Source of the DNA: UBA2199 sp964628035
GTDB taxonomy: Bacteria; Acidobacteriota; Aminicenantia; UBA2199
NCBI GenBank assembly: GCA_964628035.1
Contig: CAZVPI010000015.1
Coordinates: forward strand, 9,473-73,472
Direction of reading: 5' to 3'
Length of the DNA: 64,000 bases
The translations under genes and the position numbers were made by a program. The first letter of the stretch is position 1; the number at the start of each line of letters is the position of its first letter. The notes below the pieces were generated by a model. That model was not told the DNA's origin. It worked only from the letters and a program-made list of their open reading frames with translations, and did no database searches. Of the stretch, positions 18,319 to 26,118 are shown piece after piece.

Positions 18319-19067
18319 CGGACGTTCACTCCTTTCATGCGTAGATGGCCTTTGACTTGTTGTATCGTCAAGCGCCGGTCGTGAAGCAGCGAGGCCAGCA
18401 GCAGCGCCGCCGCGCCGCCGCGGCGCACGGCCTGCTCCAGGTGGCGCAACGAACCGGCGCCCCCCGAGGCGATGACCGGGACGGAGACCGCTGCGGACAC
18501 GCGCGCCAGCAATTCCAGGTCGTAGCCGCGGCCGCCGCCGTCGCGGTCGATCGAGTTGAGCAGGATTTCGCCGGCGCCGAGGGCTTCGCCGCGCCGCGCC
18601 CAGGCGACGGCCTCCCAGCGCGTCGGCAGGCGGCCGCCGTGGCTGTAGACGCGCCAGCCCTGCCCCTCGCGCCGGGCGTCAATGGAAAGGACGACGCACT
18701 GCGAACCGAAGCGGGCGGCGGCGCGCGCGATCAGGCGCGGATCGGCCAGGGCGGCGCTGCCGAGCGAAACCTTGTCGGCCCCGGCGCGCAGCACCCGGCC
18801 GATGTCGCGGACCGAGCGCAGGCCGCCGCCGACGGTCAGCGGGATGAACACCTCGCGGGCGACACGCTCGACCACGCCGGCCATAGTGCCGCGGCTGCGC
18901 CAGGTGGCGCCCACGTCGAGCAGCGCCAGCTCGTCGGCCCCCTGCAGCCAGTAGGCGCGGGCCAGTCCGGCCGGGTCGCCGACCTGGCGCAGGTCGGCAA
19001 AGCCGACGCCCTTGACCACGCGGCCGTTGTCGATGTCCAGGCAGGGAATGACGCGGACGGCGATCAT
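18315..19067 (-). CDS. hisF: Imidazole glycerol phosphate synthase cyclase subunit
   Basis: 250 residues, TIM barrel. Starts IAVRVIPCLDIDNGRVVKGV with the catalytic Asp of the LDI motif; the second catalytic Asp lies in LLNSIDRDGGGRGYD, and phosphate loops are VGGGLRS and ASGGAGS. HisF uses ammonia channelled from HisH to make imidazole glycerol phosphate and AICAR. ATG 19067 overlaps the hisH stop (ATGA at 19064-19067). An in-frame ATG at 19079 would add four residues. Confidence 0.97.
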   Translation of the reverse strand: MIAVRVIPCLDIDNGRVVKGVGFADLRQVGDPAGLARAYWLQGADELALLDVGATWRSRGTMAGVVERVAREVFIPLTVGGGLRSVRDIGRVLRAGADKVSLGSAALADPRLIARAAARFGSQCVVLSIDARREGQGWRVYSHGGRLPTRWEAVAWARRGEALGAGEILLNSIDRDGGGRGYDLELLARVSAAVSVPVIASGGAGSLRHLEQAVRRGGAAALLLASLLHDRRLTIQQVKGHLRMKGVNVR

Positions 19068-19657
19068 GACCCCCCCCAAAGGCGCAGCAGCCGCAGCCCC
19101 TCTTCCCCGCTCTTTTCCGGGTGGAACTGCACTCCCCAGGCCCGGCCGCGGGCCACCGCCGCCGCGAAGCGACGCTGGAACTCGGCAACGGCGACCAGGT
19201 GCCGGCGCAAAGCCGCGGGGACGTAATAACCGTTGACAAAATAGTAGAATCCGCCCCCGTCCTTTTCCCAGAGGGGCGACATGCGCAGGGCGCGCACCCG
19301 GTTCCAGCCGATCTGCAGCCTGGGCCGCCCGGGGAAACGGCGCACCATGCCGGGCAGGAAGGCCAGCCCCCGGGTCCCCGGAGCTTCCTCGCTCCCTTCA
19401 TAGAGGAGCTGCATCCCCAGGCAGATGCCCAGGAAAGGCCGGTCCTGGCGCAGCCAGCGCCGCAGCGGCTCGAACAGCCCCAGGCGCCGCAGCCGCTCGG
19501 CGGCGTGGCCAAAGTGGCCGACCCCGGGAAGCAGCAGTTTGTCGCAGTCTTTCAGGTCCCCGCTGTCGCGCACCCAAGCGCTGGGCAGGCCCACCTGGTC
19601 CAGGGCCCGGCGCACCGAAAAGAGGTTGCCGGCGCCATAATCGACGATGCCGATCAC
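19064..19657 (-). CDS. hisH: Imidazole glycerol phosphate synthase glutaminase subunit
   Basis: 197 residues, class I glutamine amidotransferase. Starts at GTG 19657 (VIGIVDYGAGNLFSVRRAL) because this is the family N-terminus and overlaps the hisB stop as GTGA. Nucleophile Cys is in GICLGMQLL; the His/Glu of the triad are in VQFHPEKS. It hydrolyses glutamine and delivers ammonia to HisF, encoded immediately downstream. Confidence 0.96.
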   Translation of the reverse strand: MIGIVDYGAGNLFSVRRALDQVGLPSAWVRDSGDLKDCDKLLLPGVGHFGHAAERLRRLGLFEPLRRWLRQDRPFLGICLGMQLLYEGSEEAPGTRGLAFLPGMVRRFPGRPRLQIGWNRVRALRMSPLWEKDGGGFYYFVNGYYVPAALRRHLVAVAEFQRRFAAAVARGRAWGVQFHPEKSGEEGLRLLRLWGGS

Positions 19658-20241
19658 AGGGCCCCCTTGCTCGAGGGGAGCAGCCCCTGGCTGCGGGGGT
19701 CGGGCCGCACGGCCCCATCGAGCGCCCGGCCCAGGGCCTTGAACAGAGCTTCGAGCTTGTGGTGGTCGCTGCGGCCGTAGGCCACGGCCGCGTGGATCGC
19801 GGCCCCCAGCCCCCGGCTCAGGGCGGCGAGGAAATCGAGGGCCAGTCCCGGCGCGAAGCTCCCCAGCGGCGCATCTCCCAGGCAACCGCGGAAAACGAAA
19901 ACGGGCCGGCCGCCCAGGTCGACGACGGCCTCGGCCAGCGCCTCGTCCATGGCCATGCGGAAAAAGCCGGCGCGGACGATCCCCGAGCGGTCGCCCAGAG
20001 CCGCGGCGATGCCCTGGCCCAGGACCAGGCCGATGTCCTCGACCAGGTGGTGCGGGTCGACCTCCAGGTCGCCGCAGGCGCTCATCTCGATGTCGAAGAG
20101 GCCGTGGCAGCAGAACGCGTCCAGCAGGTGGCCGAGGAAGGCGACCGGGCAGTCGCCCTGCCTGCGCCCTGTCCCTTCCAGGGCCACGGCCAGCTCGATT
20201 TTCGTCTCCCGGGTCTCCCGTTCAATGCGCGCTTGTCTCAT
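19654..20241 (-). CDS. hisB: Imidazoleglycerol-phosphate dehydratase
   Basis: 195 residues, single-domain IGPD. Starts MRQARIERETRETKIEL (ATG 20241). Metal-binding histidine motifs are present: LGHLLDAFCCHG, EVDPHHLVEDIGL and SDHHKLEALFKALGRAL. It lacks the N-terminal HAD phosphatase of enterobacterial HisB, so histidinol-phosphate phosphatase must come from elsewhere, plausibly the HAD domain on HisC. The gene overlaps the end of hisC-HAD by 20 nt. Confidence 0.96.
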   Translation of the reverse strand: MRQARIERETRETKIELAVALEGTGRRQGDCPVAFLGHLLDAFCCHGLFDIEMSACGDLEVDPHHLVEDIGLVLGQGIAAALGDRSGIVRAGFFRMAMDEALAEAVVDLGGRPVFVFRGCLGDAPLGSFAPGLALDFLAALSRGLGAAIHAAVAYGRSDHHKLEALFKALGRALDGAVRPDPRSQGLLPSSKGAL

Positions 20242-21952
20242 GCAACACCTCCCAAATTTCTTCCATGCCGCCGATGACGCACTCGGCGCCCGCGCGGCGC
20301 AAGGCCATGCCGCGGCGGGCAGCGGCCTGCCCTTGCTGCAGGACCACGGCCACGGCCCGGCAGCCGGCCGCGCGCGCGGCCTGCATGTCGTCGACCTGGT
20401 CGCCGAAATAGGCGGCCCGGCGCATGCCCAGCCGCCGCAGTGCGAGACGGATGCCCAGCGGGTCGGGCTTGGGCCTGGCCCCCGTGTCCTCGGCTGCGAC
20501 CACGACCCGGAACAGGGAGGCGCAGCCGGAGCGTCCCAGGGTCCATAGCGCCTCGGCGCGCGGCCGCCCGGTGACGATGCCCAGCGCCCAGCGCCTGCCC
20601 AGGCGCCGCAGCAGCGGCCGGGTGGCCAGCCAGCGCTCGCGGTTGCGCAGCCCCACGCCATCGTCTCCCAGGTAGATCTCCTGGAAGCGGCGCCGCAGCT
20701 CGACGAACGGAACGCGCACGCCGCGCCGCCGCAGCAAGGCCGCGGCCGCGTCCCAGTCGTTGTTGCAGCCGCCGCTCAGGCGCATGTCCTCCAGCTCGCG
20801 CTGCGAAGGCCTTTGCCCGGAAAAATGGGCGACCGTGGCCCGGATCGCCCCGTCGCAGGAAGGGCGGGAGTCGACCAGGACGCCGTCCAGGTCGAACAGC
20901 AACGCCTGCGGCGGCAACTGCCCGGCCAGCGCCCGCAGCAACGCCCGCGTGTCCGTTGCCGTGCCGACGGTGATGCGCAGACATCCGGCCAGCCGCGGCT
21001 CACCGGGGAAGCGCTTGACGAGGATGCCGGCCCGCCGCAGCCCCGCCTGCACCCGCTTCGCGTTGCCGACGCCGGCGAGCACGAAATTGGCCGCGGTGGC
21101 GCGGCAGGTGATCCCCAGCTTTCCCAGGCCTGCGACGAGCGCCCGCTGCTGCCGCCGCAGGCGCCGCGCCCGGCTCCGGGCGTGTTCCAGGTTGCCGAGA
21201 GCGGCCAGGCCGGCCACGATGGCCGGCGTTCCCAGCGGGAAGGGCAGGGCGACCGCTTCCAGCCGTTGGCGCAAGCTTGGCGCCGCCAGCAGGTACCCCA
21301 GGCGCACGCCGGCCAGGGCGAACGCTTTGGAGAAGGAGTTCAGCACGACCAGGCTGGGAAACCTGCGGATCCAGGCGCCGTGGTCGCTCCCGGAAAAGAA
21401 GCCATAGGCCTCGTCGAGGAGCACCGGCGTCCTGCCGGCCCGCTCCAGGATCTCCGCGAGCTCCCCGTCGCCGATGACCGTTCCCGTGGGGTTGTTGGGG
21501 CTGACCAGCACCAGCAGCGCCGGGCGGCGCTGCAACGCCTTCAGGATGCCCTGTTGGGGAAAGGCGAACCCAGGCCCGAAGGGGACGGCGCGCACCCGGG
21601 CCTGGCGCAGGGCGGCGGCCAGGGGGTACACAGAGAAGGTGGGCGAGGCCCAGACCACCTCGTCACCCGCGCCCAGGAAGGCGTCGAAGACCAGACGGAT
21701 GGCCTGGTCGCCGCCGTTGGCCAGCAGGACGCTCGCGGCGTCGACGCCGTGCAGGCGCGCCAGGCTGCGGCGCAGCGGCCCGTCTTCCGGGTACATGGCC
21801 AGCTCGTCGCCGTTCAGCCGCCGCAGCGCCCTCCGCACCTGGGGCGCGGCGGCGAAGCGGTTCTCGTTCAGGTCGAGGCGGATGAAGGGCCGCCGCGACG
21901 CGCGCGCCTTGACATAGGCGACGGGGGCGGCGTTGCAGGCGCGACGGCCCAT
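20222..21952 (-). CDS. Histidinol-phosphate aminotransferase fused to a HAD-IA phosphatase domain
   Basis: 576 residues. Residues ~1-350 are HisC (PLP fold type I): LDLNENRFAAAPQVRRAL, VSPNNPTGTVI, LLDEAYGFF and the PLP-lysine region NSFSKAFALAGVRLGYL. Residues ~351-576 are a HAD subfamily IA hydrolase: motif I LFDLDGVLVDSRP, motif II GIVTGRPR, motif III Lys in RPKPDP, motif IV YFGDQVDDMQAARAAG; all catalytic residues are present. The operon has every other histidine step, so the HAD half is best read as histidinol-phosphate phosphatase acting on the HisC product. I recall a related HAD-IA group (TIGR01548) occurring fused to another histidine enzyme. HisG stops 1 nt before this start. Confidence 0.92.
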   Translation of the reverse strand: MGRRACNAAPVAYVKARASRRPFIRLDLNENRFAAAPQVRRALRRLNGDELAMYPEDGPLRRSLARLHGVDAASVLLANGGDQAIRLVFDAFLGAGDEVVWASPTFSVYPLAAALRQARVRAVPFGPGFAFPQQGILKALQRRPALLVLVSPNNPTGTVIGDGELAEILERAGRTPVLLDEAYGFFSGSDHGAWIRRFPSLVVLNSFSKAFALAGVRLGYLLAAPSLRQRLEAVALPFPLGTPAIVAGLAALGNLEHARSRARRLRRQQRALVAGLGKLGITCRATAANFVLAGVGNAKRVQAGLRRAGILVKRFPGEPRLAGCLRITVGTATDTRALLRALAGQLPPQALLFDLDGVLVDSRPSCDGAIRATVAHFSGQRPSQRELEDMRLSGGCNNDWDAAAALLRRRGVRVPFVELRRRFQEIYLGDDGVGLRNRERWLATRPLLRRLGRRWALGIVTGRPRAEALWTLGRSGCASLFRVVVAAEDTGARPKPDPLGIRLALRRLGMRRAAYFGDQVDDMQAARAAGCRAVAVVLQQGQAAARRGMALRRAGAECVIGGMEEIWEVLHETSAH

Positions 21953-21953
21953 G

Positions 21954-22868
21954 TCACACCACCACCTTGCGGAACTCGGTCTCCAGGATGTCGCGCGCCC
22001 CCATGCGCTTCAGCCGCGTGATCAGCGCCGCCGCCTCGCGCCTGGGCACCGCCGCCTTGACGGCGTACCCCCGCCCGGCGAACAGCGGCGCCACCGTGGG
22101 CGCCCGCATGCAGGGCAGGCAACGGACGATGCGCTCGAGCCGCCCGGCCTCGACGTTCATCTCCAGCATCACCCGCTCGCGGGCGTCGAGCACGGAGCGG
22201 AATAGGGTCTTCAGCTCAGCGATCTTTTCCCGCTTGAACGGGTCGCGCAGCGCCCGGCGGTTGGCGATGAAGACGGTGGAAGAGCGCAGCAGCACGGCGA
22301 TGACGCGCAGGCCGTGGACGCTCAGCGTGCGGCCGCTGGCCGTGTTGTCGACGATGACGTCGGCGTCGTCGGGGGGGAAGACCTCGGTGGCGCCGTAGGT
22401 GCGCAAGAAGAGGGCGCGCCGGAAGTGGCCGCGGATGAAGCGCCGCGCCAGCCGCTCGTACTCCGAGGCCACGACCAGCGGCCGGCCGCGCAGGCCCGGT
22501 TCGCCGCGGAAGCCGCGGGGGGCGGCCGCCACGATGGTCACCGGGTCGAAGCCCAGGTCCAGGACCTCGGCGACGCGGGCGCCGCTCTCCACGATCCAGT
22601 CGCGGCCGCAGAAGCCGGCGTCGTGGGCGCCCAGCTCGACCAGGCGCGGGATGTTCTGCGGCTTGAGCAGCTTGGCGCGGATGCCCGGGTCGGTCACGCG
22701 CGGCACGTAGACCCGCTCGTCGGACTCGACACCCACACCGCAGTCGTTGAGCAGGGCGACCACCTTGCCGTGCAGCCGCCCCTTGGGCAGGATCAGCTTC
22801 AGGAGCCGCGCCGCTCCCGGAGCGGCCGCCGCTTGCGCTGGAAAGAAAGGAAAATCATGTTCCGCCAT
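21954..22868 (-). CDS. hisG: ATP phosphoribosyltransferase (long form)
   Basis: 304 residues, first gene of the his operon. The catalytic part starts LLKLILPKGRLHGKVVALL and contains GFCGRDWIVESGA and the PRPP loop DVIVDNTASGRTL. The C-terminal ~80 residues (VMLEMNVEAGRLERIVRCLP...) match the regulatory ACT-like domain of HisG-long, the site of histidine feedback. No HisZ is needed for this form. ATG 22868 has GGGAGG 9 nt upstream. A promoter and a possible His-rich leader peptide lie upstream. Confidence 0.95.
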   Translation of the reverse strand: MAEHDFPFFPAQAAAAPGAARLLKLILPKGRLHGKVVALLNDCGVGVESDERVYVPRVTDPGIRAKLLKPQNIPRLVELGAHDAGFCGRDWIVESGARVAEVLDLGFDPVTIVAAAPRGFRGEPGLRGRPLVVASEYERLARRFIRGHFRRALFLRTYGATEVFPPDDADVIVDNTASGRTLSVHGLRVIAVLLRSSTVFIANRRALRDPFKREKIAELKTLFRSVLDARERVMLEMNVEAGRLERIVRCLPCMRAPTVAPLFAGRGYAVKAAVPRREAAALITRLKRMGARDILETEFRKVVV

Positions 22869-22917
22869 GGATGGAAACCTCCCTGCAAAATGAAAAAAAA
22901 TGGGGGTGGGGGTTTAC

Positions 22918-22989
22918 TTATTTCTGGGCGTGGGGGCGCCCATGGAGGAAATGGCGGTGCAGGCGGGAGAGTTCCGCGGTGCGGTACAT
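22918..22989 (-). CDS. Possible His-rich leader peptide of the his operon
   Basis: A 23-codon frame between the promoter and hisG. Four of its codons from 11 to 20 encode histidine (LHRHFLHGRPH), far above the usual ~2 percent. A six-base stem (TGGGCG 22925-22930 with CGCCCA 22937-22942) lies inside it, and a T8 run on the transcript strand (22900-22893) follows 18 nt after the stop. This matches the ingredients of his attenuation, but I could not find the terminator stem that should precede the T-run. The ATG would lie at or within a few bases of the transcription start. Confidence 0.35.
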   Translation of the reverse strand: MYRTAELSRLHRHFLHGRPHAQK

Positions 22990-22996
22990 CGTTTTT

Positions 22997-23024
22997 ATTA
23001 TACCACAACTGGGCGCTTCTGCAA
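22997..23024 (-). promoter_or_regulatory. Sigma70-type promoter of the his operon
   Basis: Minus strand: TTGCAG (23024-23019), 16-nt spacer, perfect TATAAT (23002-22997). Predicted start near 22990, giving a ~120-nt leader before hisG. Confidence 0.65.
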
Positions 23025-23040
23025 GCCCTGAGCCGCCCGG

Positions 23041-23069
23041 TTGCAATTTTTTTCCTTCTTGCCTATAAT
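23041..23069 (+). promoter_or_regulatory. Sigma70-type promoter for the DUF4230 gene pair
   Basis: TTGCAA (23041-23046), 17-nt spacer, TATAAT (23064-23069). The -10 ends 9 nt before ATG 23079, so the mRNA should be almost leaderless. Divergent from the his promoter. Confidence 0.75.
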
Positions 23070-23078
23070 CGGGCGGAG

Positions 23079-23672
23079 ATGACCATGAACGCCGCGCCGA
23101 ATCGGAAGCGGCGCCTGCTGATCCTGGGCGCCGTGATCGCCCTCCTGCTGCTGGCCAATGCCCTCGTGCCGCGGCGCCGGCCGGCGCCTCTGCTCAGCGC
23201 CCGCACCCTCAAGGACCTGGCCGAGCTGGCCACCGTCGAATATACCGTGACCAAGATCGTGTCGCACAAGGACAGCGCCTGGTTCGGCGACCGCAAGATC
23301 CTCATCGAGACGGCGGCCCGCGTCAAGGCCGGAATCGACCTCGACGAGCTGAGCGACCGGGACATCCGCCTCGAGGAAGGCGGCGGCGTGGCCGTCACCC
23401 TGCCGCGGCCGCGCATCCTGCTGTTCAACATGAAGCCCGAGCACATGCGCGAGATCTTCAACGAATCGGGGATCCTGCGCGACGACTTCTCCAACGAGGA
23501 GAAGGACGCGCTGCTGAGCCTGGGCGAGAAGGACATCCGCACCAAGGTGGAGTCGATGGACATCCTCGAGCGGGCGGCGCGCAACGCCCGTACCCTGGTC
23601 GAGTCCTGGCTGCAACGCTCGGGCTTCGCCCGGGCGCGCGTCGAGTTCCGCCCTGCCGGAGGCGGCCGGTGA
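23079..23672 (+). CDS. DUF4230-type membrane-anchored protein, copy 1
   Basis: 197 residues: an N-terminal membrane helix after a basic start (RKRRLLILGAVIALLLLANAL), then an extracytoplasmic domain with ELATVEYTVTKIVSHKDS, strands and a C-terminal helix ending in ARVEFRP, as seen in DUF4230 proteins. Function unknown. Start is ATG 23079, or 23085 two codons later. The stop overlaps the GTG of the next gene, which encodes a related protein, so they are translationally coupled and may form a heteromeric complex. Confidence 0.7.
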   Translation: MTMNAAPNRKRRLLILGAVIALLLLANALVPRRRPAPLLSARTLKDLAELATVEYTVTKIVSHKDSAWFGDRKILIETAARVKAGIDLDELSDRDIRLEEGGGVAVTLPRPRILLFNMKPEHMREIFNESGILRDDFSNEEKDALLSLGEKDIRTKVESMDILERAARNARTLVESWLQRSGFARARVEFRPAGGGR

Positions 23673-24274
23673 AGCGCCTGCTGGCCGCCCTGCAGGCCGT
23701 GGCCCTGCTGGCCATCCTGGCGCTGCTCTACAACCCGCTGGCCAGGCTGGGCTTCGTCCCCTCGCTGCGCACCCTGTTCGGCGGCGGCGCGGCGCGCATC
23801 GAGGAGACGCCGGTCATCGTGCAGCAGGTGAAGAACATCGCCCAACTGTTCACCCAGACCTTCTACGACGAGTACGTCTACGACACCGGCCTGCTGCGCA
23901 CTCCGCCCTTCAGCCAGAACAAGCGGCTGATCTTCATCGCCAAGGGCGAGGTGGTCGCCGGCTTCGACCTCTCCGGCCTGAACGAAAGCGCCATCATCCG
24001 CCGCGGCAAGTCGATCGTGGTCAAGCTGCCGCCGGCGCGGGTCCTGGAGGTGGTGATCAACCCCAGCGGCTTCGAGACCTTCCTGGAGAAGGGGGAGATC
24101 ACCTTCGAGGAGAGCAAGAAGTACCGCGAGGACGCCCGGCGCATCTTCGAGCAGAACGCCCTGCGCAAGGGCATCCTCAGGAACAGCGCCGCCCAGGGGC
24201 GCGAGACGCTGGAGAAATTCTTCCGTCTTCTGGGCTTCGAGACGGTCGACATCATCATTCCCGAGAGTCGATAG
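23669..24274 (+). CDS. DUF4230-type membrane-anchored protein, copy 2
   Basis: 201 residues, start GTG 23669 overlapping the previous stop (GTGA). Same plan as copy 1: one N-terminal membrane helix (LLAALQAVALLAILALLY), a domain with RLIFIAKGEVVAGFDLSGL and VVKLPPARVLEVVINPSGFETF, then a helical end (ETLEKFFRLLGFETVDI). The two look like a tandem duplication that diverged. Role unknown. An inverted-repeat region starts right after the stop. Confidence 0.7.
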   Translation: MKRLLAALQAVALLAILALLYNPLARLGFVPSLRTLFGGGAARIEETPVIVQQVKNIAQLFTQTFYDEYVYDTGLLRTPPFSQNKRLIFIAKGEVVAGFDLSGLNESAIIRRGKSIVVKLPPARVLEVVINPSGFETFLEKGEITFEESKKYREDARRIFEQNALRKGILRNSAAQGRETLEKFFRLLGFETVDIIIPESR

Positions 24275-24309
24275 CGATAACCCAAGCGAACACTCAGTAT
24301 CCGTGTCAG

Positions 24310-24543
24310 GAAGAAGCTCAACGAAACTCCGCTGGTTGAGGAAGATAGATGGGTAGAGAGGTACAGAAAGAAAAACAAACAGAGACGGGTTCCCGATATG
24401 GCCCTTGCTTTGTCTCTTTATCCCTTTACCTCTTTACCCCTTTCTTCTGGTGGCCAGGATGGCAGCGGCAAGGACAGAGCCATCTTGACTCTGATTCGAA
24501 AACCAAGGGTCTCTTACTTTTCCTTTTTCCCTTCGCTTCTCTT
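24310..24543 (-). repeat. Dispersed intergenic repeat, copy A (GGTAAAG-phrase element)
   Basis: Reverse-complement homologue of 26098-26345 (copy B) and related to 28960-29115 (copy C). The longest exact block shared with B is 24 bp (24430-24453 with 26178-26201); with C it is 20 bp (24413-24432 with 28989-29008). It has its own inverted arms: 24351-24366 against 24424-24439, pairing at 14 of 16 positions. It lies tail-to-tail between the second DUF4230 gene and the outer-membrane protein gene. No coding potential seen in 24275-24543. Confidence 0.8.
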
Positions 24544-25302
24544 TTAGAACGAATAAGACGCCCCCGCCGCCAGGTAATGGATCCAGGCGAAGTTGTAGAC
24601 CTCGTCGACGTCGGCGCCGCCCTCGACCATGCGGTAGCCGGCGCGCAGGCGCCAGCCCGGCGCCGGGCGCCAGGTCAGCGCCAGGAGCACGTCCTCGGCC
24701 CGCCCCTGCTTGGCGGCGGAACCGTCGGCTTCCAGGATCATCCCCAGGCGCTCGCTCCAGTCCCACAGCAGCCGCGCGTGCAGCAGGGGGACGAAGCCGA
24801 CGTTGGTCTTGCTCGAGAACAGGTCAGGGGACTCGAGGGCGATCTCGGCGTCGCGGATCTTGGCGGTGAAGCCGACGTCGAGCCCCAGGCGGGGTTTGTC
24901 CACGAGACGGTAGCGGTAGGTGAGGCGGTAGGAGTTGAACGTGTACAGGCCGTCGATCTCGGTGCCGGCCGGGAACTGCACGCCCTCGAAAAAGACCGGC
25001 CCGGGAATCACGCCCGCCGCCTTCAGGCTCAGCGGAGCGTAGAGGAGCGAGAACTCGTGCCTTCGGGAAAGGGCGTAGGAAAGGCGCAGGCGGAAAAACG
25101 CTTTGGATCGCACGTCGAGATCCTCGGACAGTGAAAACAGGGTGCCGGTGGACTTGGGGATGCGCACATCGTTGTAGCCCGAAAAGACCCAGCCCCCCTC
25201 CACGTCGGCGGTCCAGCGCCGGTCAGCGCCCTGGGCCGGCAATAGCGCGGCATAAAAAACGGCGGCCCATATAAAGGATAAAATAATTAATAGCTTTTTC
25301 AT
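24544..25302 (-). CDS. Outer-membrane-type beta-barrel protein of unknown function
   Basis: 252 residues. ATG 25302 has GGAGG six nt upstream and opens a signal peptide (MKKLLIILSFIWAAVFYAAL, cleavage near LPAQGA). The mature part alternates hydrophobic and polar residues with many aromatic positions (FRLRLSYAL, LTYRYRLVDKPRLGLDVGF, LRAGYRMVEGG) and ends in Phe (GASYSF), as outer-membrane barrels do. Size fits an 8-12 strand barrel. No family name is certain. It is divergent from the HAD gene, each with its own promoter, and inverted repeats A and B lie outside both genes. Confidence 0.7.
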   Translation of the reverse strand: MKKLLIILSFIWAAVFYAALLPAQGADRRWTADVEGGWVFSGYNDVRIPKSTGTLFSLSEDLDVRSKAFFRLRLSYALSRRHEFSLLYAPLSLKAAGVIPGPVFFEGVQFPAGTEIDGLYTFNSYRLTYRYRLVDKPRLGLDVGFTAKIRDAEIALESPDLFSSKTNVGFVPLLHARLLWDWSERLGMILEADGSAAKQGRAEDVLLALTWRPAPGWRLRAGYRMVEGGADVDEVYNFAWIHYLAAGASYSF

Positions 25303-25319
25303 GATCGGCCTCCGCTGGA

Positions 25320-25348
25320 ATACTACCCGAGTCGGTTCCATTTTGCAA
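25320..25348 (-). promoter_or_regulatory. Promoter of the outer-membrane protein gene
   Basis: Minus strand: TTGCAA (25348-25343), 17-nt spacer, TAGTAT (25325-25320). It leads to a short UTR with a GGAGG site before ATG 25302. Confidence 0.6.
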
Positions 25349-25354
25349 GTTTCC

Positions 25355-25383
25355 TTGCTCGGGCCGGAAATCTCGCGTACAAT
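25355..25383 (+). promoter_or_regulatory. Promoter of the HAD hydrolase gene
   Basis: TTGCTC (25355-25360), 17-nt spacer, TACAAT (25378-25383); the -10 ends 15 nt before ATG 25399. Confidence 0.55.
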
Positions 25384-25398
25384 GCCCGGGAAGGCGGC

Positions 25399-26118
25399 AT
25401 GAGCATGAAATTTCTCCTGTTCGACATCGACGGCACTTTGGTCCACGCCGGCGGCTCCGGCCGCCGGGCCCTGCTCCGCGCCCTCGCCGAAGCCGGCTGC
25501 GGACCGCATTTTCTGGAGCACTACTCCTTCGCCGGCAAGACCGACCGCCAGATCGTCCTGGCCGCCCTGCGCCAGGCGGCCTTTCCCGTTGCCGAGATGC
25601 CGGAACTGCTCGAGCGGATCTTCGCCTCCTACCTGGAGCACCTGGAGGCCGAGCTGGGACGTTCGCCGGCCCGTGCTTACCCTCTGGCCCACGAGCTGCT
25701 GCAGGCCTGTTCCGGCCGCGACGACCTGGAACTGGCCCTGCTCACCGGCAACATCCCTGCCGGCGCCCGCCTCAAACTGGCCTCGGCCGGCCTGTGGCGG
25801 CATTTCTCCTGGGGGGTCTTCGGCAACCACTCCGAGGAGCGTGCCGACCTCGCCCGCGAAGCCTGGCGGCACATCCGCTCCCGCGACAACGGCGCCGTCG
25901 CCCGCGATGTCTTCGTCATCGGCGACACCACCGCCGACATCGCCTGCGGCCAAGCCATCGGGGCCTTCACCGTGGCCGTAGCCTCCGGCTTCGAGGCGCG
26001 GGAAAACCTCGAGGCCGCTGTTCCCGACCTGCTGGCCGACGGCTTCGCGCCGCTGTTCGATTTATGGCGTCTCGATCCAATGGATACCAAAAAGGTAAAA
26101 GGCAAAGGGAAAAAGTGA
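25399..26118 (+). CDS. HAD-superfamily hydrolase, phosphoglycolate-phosphatase-like
   Basis: 239 residues. HAD motif I LLFDIDGTLVHAGGSGRRAL, a helical cap typical of subfamily IA, motif II LALLTGNIP, and motif IV VFVIGDTTADIACGQAIGA. It should dephosphorylate a small metabolite in the cytoplasm; phosphoglycolate is a common but unproven guess. ATG 25405 is an alternative start with a better spaced AAGG. The last ~10 residues (DTKKVKGKGKK) are encoded by DNA that already resembles the following repeat, so the C-terminus may be repeat-derived. Confidence 0.8.
   Translation: MSMKFLLFDIDGTLVHAGGSGRRALLRALAEAGCGPHFLEHYSFAGKTDRQIVLAALRQAAFPVAEMPELLERIFASYLEHLEAELGRSPARAYPLAHELLQACSGRDDLELALLTGNIPAGARLKLASAGLWRHFSWGVFGNHSEERADLAREAWRHIRSRDNGAVARDVFVIGDTTADIACGQAIGAFTVAVASGFEARENLEAAVPDLLADGFAPLFDLWRLDPMDTKKVKGKGKK

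Noticed and set aside
19654..20661. Bifunctional HisB with an N-terminal domain
   Set aside because: The upstream 140 codons are an out-of-frame shadow of the HisC-HAD gene; IGPD motifs begin at MRQARIERET.
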